A stretch of 64,000 bases of DNA from Bidens hawaiensis. Taxonomy: Eukaryota; Streptophyta; Magnoliopsida; Asterales; Asteraceae. Below, piece by piece: positions 44,428 to 55,615 of this stretch (its first letter is position 1; the number at the start of each line of letters is the position of its first letter). The DNA is taken from assembly GCA_021521415.1 (NCBI GenBank), contig JAIQDT010000172.1, positions 2,314,501 through 2,378,500 on the forward strand. The letters are read 5' to 3'. A model generated the notes under the pieces. The model was given only the letters and a program-made list of their open reading frames with translations, searched no databases and was not told the origin of the DNA. A program made the position numbers and the translations under genes.

Positions 44428-47012
44428 ATGGCTGCCCGGAAGGAAAATCCTCATTCTATTATTGAAGTCGGGTGTGATATCAAAGAGAAAGACTTCGAGG
44501 ACGTACAAAACGTGTACGGCTTCCCTCCGGAATGGGAAGCTGAACGTCCGTCACGTGGGGCTATTGCAACGGAGCCCCCGGCGAAGAAAATGACCGTCTA
44601 CGTGGACCATTTTACCACAGGTAACTTTCGCTTGCCTGTGACGAAGTTCGTTCGATCTATAATGAGGGCCTATGGGCTCCATCTATCCCAGATTCACCCG
44701 TTTGGGATGTTGAGGATTCGTCATTTTGAGTTCTGTTGTCAATCTCACAACTATGACCCATCCGTTAATATGTTCGCCGTTTTCTACAAGATGACATACC
44801 GTGAAGGGTGGTATAGTTTCGCTACCACCGTGTAAGGTTCCGTTGGTTTTGAGTGGCTCCGGAGCCTTCATGGGTGGAAATCCAAATTCTTTTGGATTTG
44901 CGAGGACACCATTCCCTTTGCCATGACTCGATGGAAGATGGAAGATGCGGCCCCTGAGATTCCGGCTATTGAATATGAGGGTCATAGATGGTTTGACACT
45001 TTGACTAAGACGCCGACGCCCATGCGCCCTATTCATGAAGGGGCGTTTGTTTATGCGAGGATGAGTCGGTTGTGGCCGTTTCCTGCTTTGGAACCCTACT
45101 ATGAGAACACTGCCGGAGGTAAGTTGATACTTGTGCTTATCGGGGCTTTTTCGTTATGTTATTTAAACTTTTACACTGCTTGCAGGTGAAGGTATAGTTT
45201 TGTCCACTTTGTTGGACAAAGTGGGGGGCATGATGGTGCACCGCCCCATTGCCCGACATGACGTGCCATTTTTAGAGCGCACGCGGGACAACTTCCTATT
45301 TTCCACCACCCTCACCCCGGAGCCCATTGTCTCTGAGGCAATGTATGCACAAGGTGAGGAATTTGTCAAGAAGTGCGAAGGTATTTCCCAACCTCGCCCT
45401 GTAACTGCCGTTACTTCAAGCGGAGTGATCGTATTTTTGTCATCTAGCGAAGAGGCGTCACTATGTGAAGGAGGGTTACCACTTAGTGCTACTAATCCTT
45501 CTCCCTCTTCTGCAGGTTTGACCCGCAAGCCAGATTTGAAGGCCACCACCGACCCAGCAACTGGTGAGGGAGGTGGTCCTCAGACCGTTGAGGGCGAACC
45601 TCAGGTAATGGAGGCGGAGGTCTCTAAGGATGCTGGTAAGCGAAAAGCTCAGCCTGCCGACGCCGCGCCTCCTAAAAATAAGAAGAAGAAGGAAAAGAAA
45701 ACCGAGGTTCTGGACCTAGGTGCCCGCCTTCGAGAACTTGCTGCCCGGGATGTTTCCAAGGGTAAGGTTTAAACCTTTATGATAGTTCTTCCATTTATTT
45801 CTTCTTGGTAACTTGACGATTTTCATTGTTTGGAATACTCCAGGTTTGGAGGATTCTGTTGCTACCAAACCCCTAACTCCACCGACCTCACCTATCAATT
45901 TGTCAGATTCTTCTCCGATTAGGGAGAAAGAGGTTGGTGGGGTTGATCAATTCCACGCATCTCCACCCCATGATGAGCATGATTTCCAAAAACAGGGTGG
46001 GGTTAATGTGTTTAGACAAAGAGGGCAAACTTCCTCTTCTCAAGTAGGTGAAGACACTACTCCGCATCATCCCTGATGGACGTTACGACGGAACTCGGTG
46101 CTGAATGATGCGGACGTTTGCCAGGAATATCTCGACGAGAGTCTTCCCCCTGCAGAGAAGGAACGAAAACGTCTCCGCGTCCACAAAGATCTGTTCGACT
46201 CCAACTCTTATCACATGGCAAACGCTGTGTCTACCAACCAAGAACTTCGCCGGGATTTGTTAGCTATGAATGATGAGTTGGAGGAAACCGGGCGGAACTT
46301 GCTTTATGCCAAGAAGGAGGCTCTCAAAGCATTAACTGATGCTCGAGACAGTCATCGAGCTATGGAAGTGGCGAAGGCCGAACAACTTGCTGCTTAGAAA
46401 GCTAAGGTCGCTCTTCAGAAACAGCTGGATGACCAAGCTGAGCTGATTAGGACCCTTCAAGCGGATTCAGCAGCTAAGAACAAGCGCTTATCTGACCTTA
46501 ATGCTAAGAGTCAAGATCAAGCGCTGGAGTGTGCTAAGCACAAAATGGATCTTATCCGGGCACAGGTGGATAAGAAGTGGCTTCTGTCAACAGCTATTCC
46601 CAAGGTACGAAATCTGTTTGACTTAATCAGTTATGATGTGTATGAGCTTACATCTGTTTGTTGTGCTTAACAGGTTATTGCTGACTTTCGGAACAGTGAT
46701 GATCTCGGGAATTGCGTTGCGATACTCCTCCGTGCTTCCGAGCAAACAGGCCGACAAATGGGCTTTGAAGAAGGATATGAATTTGGCTCTGCGGGCCGGA
46801 TTCCGGAGGAGAACGTGTTAGCCGGCATGGATACTGCCTCTATCCTTATCGAGAAAACCACGGAGTTTGATACTCTGAAATTTTCCCTCTCCGACCATAT
46901 ATCGGAGGTTGCGGACAAAGAAGATGCTATAGATCAATTAAAGAATTTGTTGAACCTTGATGAGGGAGAAGCGGAAGCTGATGCCACCACGGAAGAAGAT
47001 GCTACCCCATAG
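44428..47012 (+). pseudogene. Antisense gene B in the Tat element, four exons, paralogue of gene A
   Basis: Exons 44428-45118, 45186-45761, 45844-46604, 46674-47012; introns of 67, 82 and 69 bases, all GT-AG, phases 1, 1, 0 as in gene A. The joined exons total 2367 bases, exactly 789 codons with stop, and no frameshift, but three stops: TAA 44833-44835, TGA 46074-46076 and TAG 46395-46397, each one transition from a sense codon. Exon 1 has YVDHFTTGNFRLPVTKFV and GLHLSQIHPFGMLRIRHFEF and ends MSRLWPFPALEP, like MSRLWPAPDMEP in gene A. Exon 2 ends in a lysine-rich tract, exon 3 is coiled coil, exon 4 acidic. An AATAAA is at 47150-47155. It converges with integrase, 272 bases away. Confidence 0.8.
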
Positions 47013-47284
47013 GTGTATAGGTTCTTATTGTAAATCCTCTTTCTGATTGTAATCTCATTTGACTATCAGATAAGAAGTCTTGTTTTCTTCCGGTACACTT
47101 TTTTCTATGTACCATAATATAAGTGTCTATCCGGGACTTCGTTTGCGTCAATAAAAGATTACAACTTATCAAAATAGTGCATAACTATCATAAGTTTTTT
47201 ACTAGGCATAAGCCGTCAAAGGAAATTATACAATTACCGAACTATGTGGGCGCACATGCCGAAAATAAAAGATAACTAGGAGCA

Positions 47285-48525
47285 CTACATGTAGCATTTC
47301 CTTAATTGTGCTGCATTCCACATCCGAGGAATTTCGGTCCCATCTAATTTCTCCAACTTGTAGGCACCTTTGGATAGCACTTGCTTGATTTTATAAGGTC
47401 CTTCCCAAGTTGGGGCTAACTTGCCCGGAGGCTCCTGTCCGGATGCCTCGTTGTTGCGGAAGACAAAATATCCCGCATCGAATTCGCATATTTGGACCCG
47501 CGAGTTGTAGTATTTTTGATGCTGTCTTTTGTAATTGTGCTCGCGAATCGATGCTAATTCTCGTATTTCCTCGAGCAAATCGAGATTCATCCGGAGTTCA
47601 CGGTCGTTATCGTTGATTAACAGGACCCTCGCAGATGGGATCCCGATTTCTGACGGAATCATGGCTTCAGTGCCATAGGTTAGGCTAAACGGCGTTTCTG
47701 AATTACTAGAGTTTTTCTGGGTGCCGAAGGCCCAAATTACATGGGGTAACTCGTAAACCCAACCAGTCCGTTTAGTACCCAACCTCGCCTTACTTCCTTC
47801 CTTGATAGTTCGGTTGGTCCTTTCGACTTGACCATTTGCTTGCGGGTGAGCTACAGATGTGAAAACTTGGGTTACCTGAAGTTCTCTTAACCATTCTTGT
47901 AGTCCGCTATCAGCAAATTGGGTCCCATATCACTTACCAACTGTTGCGGGAGGCCAAACCGGCAAATGATGAATTCCTGCAGGAATTTCTTAACATTTGA
48001 TGCCGTTATTGAGGCGACTGGTATGGCTTCTACCCACTTGGTGAAGTAATCAATGGCCACTATCAGGAACTTGACTCGTCCCGGGGCTTCTGGGAAAGGT
48101 CCCATAATATCAATAGCCCATTTTTGGAACGACCAGGCAGAAGTGACCGGGATCAGTTCGTTTTTAGGATGCAAGGTATTGGGGGCATGGCGTTGGCAAG
48201 AATCGCACTTTCTGATTTCTTGTACAGCGTCCAAATGCATGCCGGGCCAATAGTATCCCGCGTTCATAATTTTTGCAACTGTCATTCTTGGCCCCGCGTG
48301 TAGTCCGCAGATACCCTCGTGAATTTCTCGAATTAGGTAATTTGCATCCTCTGCGTCTATACATCGTAACAGCGGGCCGAGGAATGATCTCCGGTACAAA
48401 ATGCCATCAGTCATCTGGTAGTTTAAAGCTTTGTGCTTGATCTTCCGAGCCTCAGCTTTTCCTGCTGGGAGTGCTCCGGAAGATAAGTAAGCTTTGATGG
48501 GTGTCATCCAGGACTCGACACCAGT
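47285..48525 (-). pseudogene. Tat integrase
   Basis: From 48525 downward: zinc-binding HHCC part (REIHEGICGLHAG...CDSCQRHAP), core with Asp in WAIDIMGPF and Asp in LVSDMGPN, then a frameshift near 47890, then NGQVERTNR with the catalytic Glu (about 47830) and a C-terminal part with LAPTWEGPYKI near 47370. SDMGPN replaces the usual SDNGTQF, which would weaken the site. Ends at 47285. It would insert the element DNA. Confidence 0.88.
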
Positions 48526-49290
48526 CTAGATTACCAGGACTTGATTTTGGTGAACGGATGGATGATCTAAGACTTCTACCCGAATATCTTTAGGGAAATG
48601 CTCGAAATTCGTTGAAGCTAGTTTGCTAAGGGCGTCCGCCGATTTGTTTTCGCTCCTCTTAATGTGAACAACATTGAAAGAGTTGAATTGGCGGATCCAG
48701 ACCTTTGCTTGGGAAAAATAGGAGGCCATAACGTCGTTCTTGGCTTCATATGTTCCATTTATTTGTCCCGCAATTAGCATGGAATCCACCCGTGCTTCCA
48801 AATGTTTTTCCCCGAGCTTTTTCGCTATCCGCAGGCCTACCAAGAAGGCTTCGTACTCCGCCTCATTGTTGGTGCTTTTGAAGTCCAACTTGATGGCGTA
48901 TGTAAATTCATGCCCCTCGGGGTTGACCAGCCTTAAGCCTGCGCCCGATCCTTCACTACTTGAAGCTCCTTCCGTAAACAATAACCAGACTTGTCCTTGT
49001 TCTGGAGGTGCTTGGGGTTGTTGTTCGATCATACATTCTTGTTCTTTGTGTTGCGGAACTTCTGTGATGAAGTCCGCCAGCACTTGCCCCTTGATTTCCG
49101 GTCTTGGTTTATACTCGATTGAATATTCACCTAATTCAATGGCCCACTTTGCCAGCTGACCGGACAATTCAGGCTTACTCAACACGTTCTTGAGTTTGTA
49201 CCCGGTTAACACATTTATAGGGTGACCCTGGAAATATCTGCGGAGTCGTCTGGCTGCATAGATCAGCGCCAATACCAGGTTTTCCAACAT
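48526..49290 (-). pseudogene. Tat connection region and second (archaeal-type) RNase H
   Basis: After the RT-linked RNase H the frame gives ELGEYSIEYKPRPEIKGQVLADF-type tether (49,150-49,070) and then the plant RVT_3-type RNase H: LLFTEGASS, NNEAEYEAFLVGLRIA, RVDSMLI, NKSADALSK. The first catalytic position, normally Asp in the VDGAS motif, is Glu here (TEGAS). This extra RNase H is the mark of the Tat clade. A stop at 48526-48528 separates it from integrase. Confidence 0.85.
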
Positions 49291-50275
49291 TGAATGTCAT
49301 GTTCAAGGTCCGATAATGTTCTACTAACGTAATAGATTGGAGTTTGGACATTTTTCCTATCTGTTAATAGAACAGCCCCCACAGCAATGTCAGATGCCGA
49401 CAAGTATAGTGTTACTGGTTCACCCGCGTGTGGAGCAGTTAACGTGGGTAATTCTCATAAACACTTCTTGACTTCTTGGAATGCTTGCTCGGCTTCCGGG
49501 GTCCATCTGAACTGTGCCTTTTTAAGGCAATTTCTCAGAGTTGAAATGAACGAATAAGATTTAGCGGCGTGGTTTGCCAGAAACCTATTTAATGCTACTA
49601 ATCTCCCGTTAAGTGTTTGGACCTCTTTGAGGGATGCGGGGGATGGCATGCGGGCTACTGCTTGTATCTTTTCTGGATTAGCTTTGAAACCCGTGCCTGT
49701 AACGATTACCCCGAGGAACTTCCCTTCCTCCATTCCGAAGGAACACTTTGGCGGATTGAGTTTCATGTTGATACTTCTCAGTGTTTCGAAAGTTTCCTCT
49801 ATGTCCCTCAACATTTGATCTTCTTCGATGCTTTTGATTACTAAATCGTCCATGTAAACTTCAAGATTTCGACTTATCTGACATTTGAAGGCTTGATCCA
49901 TCAGCCTTTGATACGTGGCCCCCGCATTTTTAATCCCAAAGGCATCATTCTGCGGCAGAATGTGCCTTGGTCGGTGCAGAACGCTATCTTGTCTTCGTCA
50001 CCAGCCGCCATATGAATTTGGTGATACCCTTTGTAGGCATGAAGGAAGCACTTGAATTTGAATGGGGCCACCGCATCTACCTTTAAGTCAATTTTCGGAA
50101 GTGGGTAACAATCTTTCGAACATGCCTTGTTTAGATCTTTGTAATCTATACACATCCTCCACGTTCCATTACTTTTTGGGACCATCACCGGGTTAGCCAC
50201 CCATGTTTGGTACTTGATTTCTCGGATGATTTCAGCGTGAAGAAGGTCTTGTACTTGCTCGTTCATGGCTTTTGT
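49291..50275 (-). pseudogene. Tat reverse transcriptase and RNase H
   Basis: RT motifs in order: EIIREIKYQTWVANPVMVPK, WRMCIDYKDLNKAC, GYHQIHM, a one-base frameshift near 49930 at GLKN/GLKM, then VYMDDLVIKS (the YMDD active site, near 49855), CSFGMEEGKFLGVIV. The RT-linked RNase H (SASDIAVGAVLL, Asp present) lies near 49400-49350, after a stop at 49455. Makes DNA from element RNA and degrades the template. Confidence 0.87.
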
Positions 50276-51502
50276 CTATTCGGGGCCCATTTTTCGCTTC
50301 TTTTGCACAATTGGGGTGATTAATGGATTCACCTTCAATTTGTGTTCTGAAATGTTCCGCGGGACACCAGTCAAGTCCGCGGGTTGCCATGCGAAAATGT
50401 CGATATTCTTTGTCAATAATTGTTTCAGAAAAGTTCGGACGATTTCGAAGATAGTCGGACAAATTACTACAGTTTGGTCAGGAAATTTCTTGTTGAGGAT
50501 CCACTTCTCCGGTTCAGTCCTCTGGCTTTGTTTGGAAACTTTTCTCGGTCTTGAACTTTCAGCTGTGTAGCAATGTCGGTAAACATGGATTATTTCTACG
50601 CCAGTGCGGGTTGGGACCCCTACTGCTCCGTGAGCTGCGAACGGATGTGCATTGAAGTCACCAATTGCCTCCCGTCCGAGGATAATATCATGCTTGGACC
50701 TTGCCAGTAAAACTAAGAATTCAGCCTCTTCGGTTCGTGAGTGAATTCCATCACTAAGTGTAACCGGGAAAGTAATGACACCCCGCGGGTGCATTATTTC
50801 CCCACCAAACCCAGAGACGGGTGCGTGAATAGGTCGTAATCGTTCTTTATCCTCTTCTTCAAGCTGTTCAAAGCACTGTTCATACATAATGTCGGATGTA
50901 CTACCGGTGTCGAAGAACACATATTGTGACCGGTAGTGTCCGAACAAGGCAGTAATTATCAAAGGGTTCTTGTTACATGGTCCTCCTTTGATACGAGGAA
51001 AAATGACTGGCTCATTTTTCCACTCATCGTCCTCAAATTCTTTTCTTTTCCCGCTGGTCTGCTGACCTCCGTGAATCATATGAACGTTCAGATCCTTTAT
51101 TTGCCTTTTTGACGGGCCCTGGTTATCCTTTGCGGGAGGTTTGCCACCCCCTGCCTTTGCGCCTTTGACCAAGTGTTCCAATTTTTCATTTCTCACTGCT
51201 GCCTCGATTTCGTTTCTTAAGGCTACACATTCATTTGTGTTGTGTCCAATGTCTTCATGATATGAGCAGTGTTTGTTTTTGTCGAGAAATGACTTCCTCG
51301 GTATTGGTTGATGTTTGCGGAAGATTAGGTTCTCGGTCGTGAGGATTTCTGATGGAGATTTTGACAGCTGAGTCCAACTGTTATTGGAAGAACGTGTGGG
51401 AAAGTTACGTTTGTTCTTATTGCTAATCAATGATCTCGCATCAAAATGCTTTGGTGCTTCTGTACTTGGTTGCAGTCTAGACCAAATGGACCCTTGGCCT
51501 GT
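50276..51502 (-). pseudogene. Tat gag end and aspartic protease
   Basis: Same frame as gag. A Cys/His motif KHCSYHEDIGHNTNEC near 51280-51230 is the nucleocapsid-like part. The protease has VFFDTGSTSDIMY (Asp-Thr-Gly, near 50920). The frame ends at TAG 50276-50278 exactly where the RT linker continues in frame; CAG to TAG is one transition. Confidence 0.85.
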
Positions 51503-52936
51503 TTATTTGGTCTTGGGGTTTGGAATTCGACTCTTGGCACTTGTTTTTGAGTACCGGATCCCAGTTTTCTCAGTTCTTGCAAATAGCTTGGCTGACGTCA
51601 TGATTTCGTCCCAAGATTTGGGCATACCATCTCTTCCGGTTAAAGTACGAATCAGGGTGTCACTATTTACATTCTTTCGTAATGCTCCTCTCAGCATGTT
51701 TTTACTGACTCCGCCAATATTAAGGCTCTCATTATTGAAACGAGTAATGAAATCCTCAATGGATTCGTTATTTCGCCTTACTACATCAAGTATTTCAGAC
51801 GGGTCACGAGTGTGTTTCTTTTGTTGACTAAAGTGTTGGGAAAACTTTGCTATGAAGTCTTTCCAACTCTTAATGTGTCCGCAAGGCAATTTTTCAAATC
51901 ATTCTCGTGCAGCTCCAGTAAATGTCAATGCGAACATATGGCACCAGTACGGAAGAGTCCAACCACTGACTCCTCCAACCGCTTCGAACCTTAGCAAGTG
52001 ATCACTGAGGCCCGTCATCCCATTATATGTCCCAACGGATGTTGGTATTTTCGCGTTTATCGGGAACGAAGCTGTCGCGATGGCCGGAATGAACTTGGAT
52101 TTTTCTGCGAATGACTCTGGGCGGTATGGTTTGGAGAAGTCGTGTTCCGCATTGCTGTAATACTCTGCGTGGCGAATAGCTGATCGCGGGTAACTAGCCT
52201 CTCCAAATGGAAGAAAACGGCTGTCTCCGCTGTAATAACTAACTCCTGGATGATATGTTGAGTCATGTCCATTTAGTTCTTCTTCGTAAGATGGTACTCG
52301 CATATTTATGTGGGGACGAGGACGTAACCTCGGGATTTCCTTCTGGTATTGCTCTTCTGGATTACTGTACTGAATATGACTTCCTCTTATTGGAGGAGAA
52401 ATAGATCTCCTAGGAGGGTCATCATAACTTAGGGTACGGGCGTGAAGTCGCTCATTCCGTACCCTTCATCCATATTCAGCGGCCAGACTCTCTTGTTGAA
52501 TACGGAACCACTCATCCGGAGACAAGAGTTCCTCAGATCTGTGGCTTGTTGTATGAGTTTTCCTCAGGGCTGAGTCACCTGAATTTTCTTCGAGGTCCAA
52601 TTCTGGGTGAGTCCGGCAACTTTCTCTCATAGTTCGCTCAAGATCTCCCAAATTGGAACCTCTTTGAGCTGTAACCCCTCCCAGATCGTTGGGTGGGGTA
52701 CCTGCTGGTGTTACTACATTTCTTGTACCCACTGGAGCAGCGTCTGCCAGTGGGGTACGATGCTTTCGAGTTGATGAACCACCCAAAGTAAAACCTCCAG
52801 GTGTCATAACATCATCTTGCTCATCGAGAGTAAGATTCTGAGCGAACAATGATGTTTTTCTCTCGCGTGTTTCTAGGTTAGTAACACGTGGGATTTGTTT
52901 TGATGTCCCCGTCGGCCCTTTAGGAATTTGATTCAT
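51503..52936 (-). pseudogene. Tat gag
   Basis: Begins with the ATG at 52936, 40 bases after the primer site. The N-terminal part is Ser/Thr/Pro-rich. The retroviral-type gag domain of plant gypsy elements is at 52,000-51,560 (WTLPYWCHMFALTFTGAARE, then a stop, then SWKDFIAKFSQHF, ESIEDFITRFNNE). In-frame stops TGA 52466, TGA 51897 and TAA 51503 (read on minus) are each one transition from CGA, TGG and CAA; there is no frameshift. Confidence 0.85.
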
Positions 52937-52975
52937 ATCGTGACTTCGAAAACAAAATTTGATGTTCTAACAAAA

Positions 52976-52990
52976 GCACGGATGGCGCCA
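52976..52990 (-). promoter_or_regulatory. Primer binding site of the Tat element
   Basis: On minus, TGGCGCCATCCGTGC follows the LTR end (...TTCTTCA) after one base. TGGCGCC starts are usual in Tat/Athila-type elements, which prime from elongator tRNAs and not initiator Met. I do not assign the tRNA. Confidence 0.75.
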
Positions 52991-52991
52991 A

Positions 52992-53710
52992 TGAAGAAAC
53001 ACGGATCCTCTCCCTGGGTACGGGTCCTGGATCCGATGAGTCAACAGGGTAGGATACGGTTAACTGCCAAACGATATGAACCTAATTGCCTAAAGTCAAG
53101 TGACGAACACCTGCAAAACAGACACCGTGAGCTCGTTACGGGAAGGACAAGAGGGGGGTCTTCTCGTAACCACCCTCCGGCATGAGAATAAGTACTTTTC
53201 TATAGAAGATATAAGCACTTAAGTAAATTGAGAGAGTACAGTGGGAGTGAATAAATACCTCATGACGGTTGAGAGAGTATTTACAGCCGAAGGGTGTGGG
53301 AAGGTGATTGGGGCCAGCTTTCCTTTAAGAAGATGCCTGCATAACCGTCTGGACACGTGTCCTTATGTGATAGGTACATCCTATATGTTGCATGCGCATG
53401 CATAACAACCTGGACACGTGTCTTTTTCCCATTGACTAATGGGGGAATATTGGCCATGTGCACGATTATAACGTCCTTGCCACTTGTCATCAATTGACTG
53501 GCCGGGGGCTCACGTATTGCCCAAGAAAGCATCTTGGTAAATCTTCTAGAAGGCAATCATGTGTTGACAGCTGTCCCGGAGCATTTACCTCGTGGTTATT
53601 TACGCGGAAGGATAGCTCTTCCCTCGGATGACCTTTGAGGGTGCTGTGGTGTTTCCGCATGCGCTATGAGGGTGTTTCTTCCTCAGATGATTATGCGGAT
53701 GGTTTATATG
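52992..53710 (-). repeat. 5' LTR of the Tat element, truncated
   Basis: Aligns with 39873-40590 and then stops at GGTTTATATG, where the left LTR continues with CCCGCGGGTGACT. The U3 start is therefore missing. The TATA box equivalent, TATTTATA in the left copy, reads TATTTACA at 53278-53285, so this promoter is damaged twice over. Confidence 0.85.
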
Positions 53711-54851
53711 TAAAATTTTATTTAAGTAGTGAAATAAAAAATAAAATAATAAAAATGGAAGGTTAAGTATGTTAAAAGATAGAATTAAAAATAGACTAAA
53801 AAGGAAAGATGGGCTTAAGGTTTATAGGCATAAGTGAGTATAATTTCCCTTAAACCCTAAATCTTTCCATTTTCATCCATCCGTAGCCTACACCTTCAAA
53901 AACAAAAACTTAAGCTAACCACTTTCTACTCTACTATATTCATCGATCTGAGACCAACCGAAGGTAAGAGATCATTTATCTTAGCTGAACCAACATATTA
54001 GAACCCGACACCATAGCCCCGGGATGCCGTATGAGCCGTTTGGATCTTGATCTAGCTTATTTCAGGTGTTTAATCAACCAAAAAAGAGCTTAAGGCCCAC
54101 CTCAACTCAGATCTGGACACCCCGAAGCTACCCAGACCATAAGCGATCAAACGCCGACCAACCATGGTGGTTAACGGCGGCTGACGGCTCCGGAATCGAA
54201 GAAAAACCTTAAAAACGCGTAATAAAGAGCTGAACAGACTTATCCGCCGTATAAGTCTAAGCAACGCATAAGTGTGCTCACCCGTATATGTATATGCCAC
54301 ATATATGTATGCAGCGTGTAAGTATGACATCGTGTAAGTATGTATGTAACGCATAAGTACGTATGTATGTCGTATATGCATATATGCCATGTATGTATAT
54401 GCCGTATATGTATGACTTATACGTAGGAACACTTACACGCCAATGACAGCTTATACATTCGAACAACTTATACGTTTGGAAGACTTATACATGAGGATAA
54501 CTTATACGCCAATATACTTATACGCCAGACAACTTATATGTTGGCGGACTTATGCGCTTAAAAGTGATTTTCCGAACAAACGAAAGTTAAACAGCGTATA
54601 CGTACATAAACGATAGAAATGGACTTATATGATGGTTAAGGTAAGAATAACCTCGCAGCTTATATGATTAGCTTTTTAGTAAAGACTTATTAATGAAAAT
54701 AATTTTTTCCAAGCTGACTGTCAGCTTAACCCCAGCCAAGGACTCTGCCCCTTGGACCCCGCTAGGGGCTGCCGTCCCTAGAACCCTACTGCCAGGGTAA
54801 TTTTAGGAGAAGTAATGTTGAGTAGTGTGTATTTTGTTCTATAAGGATTTT
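53711..54851 (+). repeat. Gypsy LTR D, copy 1 (lacks its start)
   Basis: Matches copy 2 (from about 54895) over roughly 720 bases (ATGGAAGGTTA, CGATCTGAGACCAACCGAAG, GGGATGCCGTA, ACCATGGTGGTTAACGG), then runs past the point where copy 2 is interrupted. It joins the broken Tat LTR directly at 53710. ORFs on the minus strand come from its CTTATACG-type repeats. Confidence 0.7.
54235..54625. repeat. Cluster of CTTATACG / CGTATAAGT iterons
   Basis: CTTATACG, CTTATACA, CTTATATG, GTATAAGT and CGCATAAGT recur more than a dozen times, first inverted, then direct, mixed with (GTATATGTAT)n. A shorter version is in copy 2 (55,440-55,612). Confidence 0.75.
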
Positions 54852-55615
54852 TGTAACATCCCGAAATTTTTAAAAATGATATTTAATATATTATTTATTT
54901 ATGATGACAAAAATTTTACTTGAGTAGTAGAAGAAATAACAAAATAATAAAGATGGAAGGTTATGTATGGTTTAAATATAGAATTAAAAATGGACTAAAA
55001 AGGAAAGATGTGCCTATGATTCATGGGCTTAAGGGAGTATAAATGCCCTTTAAACCCTAATCCTTTCCATTTTCATTCATCCATACACTATAGCCTACAC
55101 CTTCAAAAACAAACACTTAAGCCAACCACTCTCTACTCTACTATATTCATCGATCTGAGATCAACCGAAGGTAAGATATCATTTATCTCAGTTGAAACAG
55201 CATATTAGAACCCGACACCACAGCCCCGGGATGCCGTATTAGCCGTTTGGATCTTGATCTAGCTTATTTCGGGTGTTTAATCAACCAAAAACGAGCTTAA
55301 GGCCCACCTTAGCTCAGATCTGGACACCCCGAAGCTACCCAGACCATAAAGGATCAAACCCCGACCAACCATGGTGGTTAACGGTGGCTGATGGCGCCAG
55401 AATCGAAGAAAAACCTTAAAAACGAGTAATAAAGAGCTGAACAGACTTATCCGCCGTATAAGTCTAAGCAGCGCATAAGTGTGCTCAACCGTATATGTAT
55501 ATGCCACGTATATGTATGCAGCGTGTAAGTATAACATCTTGTAAGTATGTCTGTAACGCATAAGTACGTATGTATGCCATATATGCATATACGCCGTGTT
55601 TGTATGTGCCGTATA
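54852..55615 (+). repeat. Gypsy LTR D, copy 2 (start present, cut by LTR C)
   Basis: Begins TGTAACATCCCGAAATTTT, a typical gypsy LTR start, inserted in or joined to copy 1. At 55615, within CCGTATATG, it is interrupted by LTR C; copy 1 shows the uninterrupted sequence (CCGTATATGTATGACTTA). Confidence 0.75.

Larger units (their letters stand above)
39873..53710 (-). mobile_element. Tat-type Ty3/gypsy retrotransposon with two antisense genes
   Basis: The sense direction is minus. Order: truncated 5' LTR (53710-52992), primer site, gag, protease, RT, RNase H, second RNase H, integrase, then two plus-strand genes (44428-47012 and 41132-43986), then 3' LTR. Protease-RT-RH-INT order is Ty3/gypsy; the second RNase H and long post-integrase region with extra ORFs fit the Tat clade (Ogre/Retand/Grande). 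LTRs compared over about 720 bases differ by roughly 5%, near 2 million years at 1.3e-8. Reading frames carry stops and shifts, so it is inactive. Confidence 0.88.

Noticed and set aside
41120..47012. Antisense genes A and B as ordinary host genes into which a Tat element inserted
   Set aside because: Both lie between integrase and the 3' LTR of one element, in the place where Tat elements carry extra ORFs, and their domain is itself a transposon-associated family. Not excluded, but less likely.
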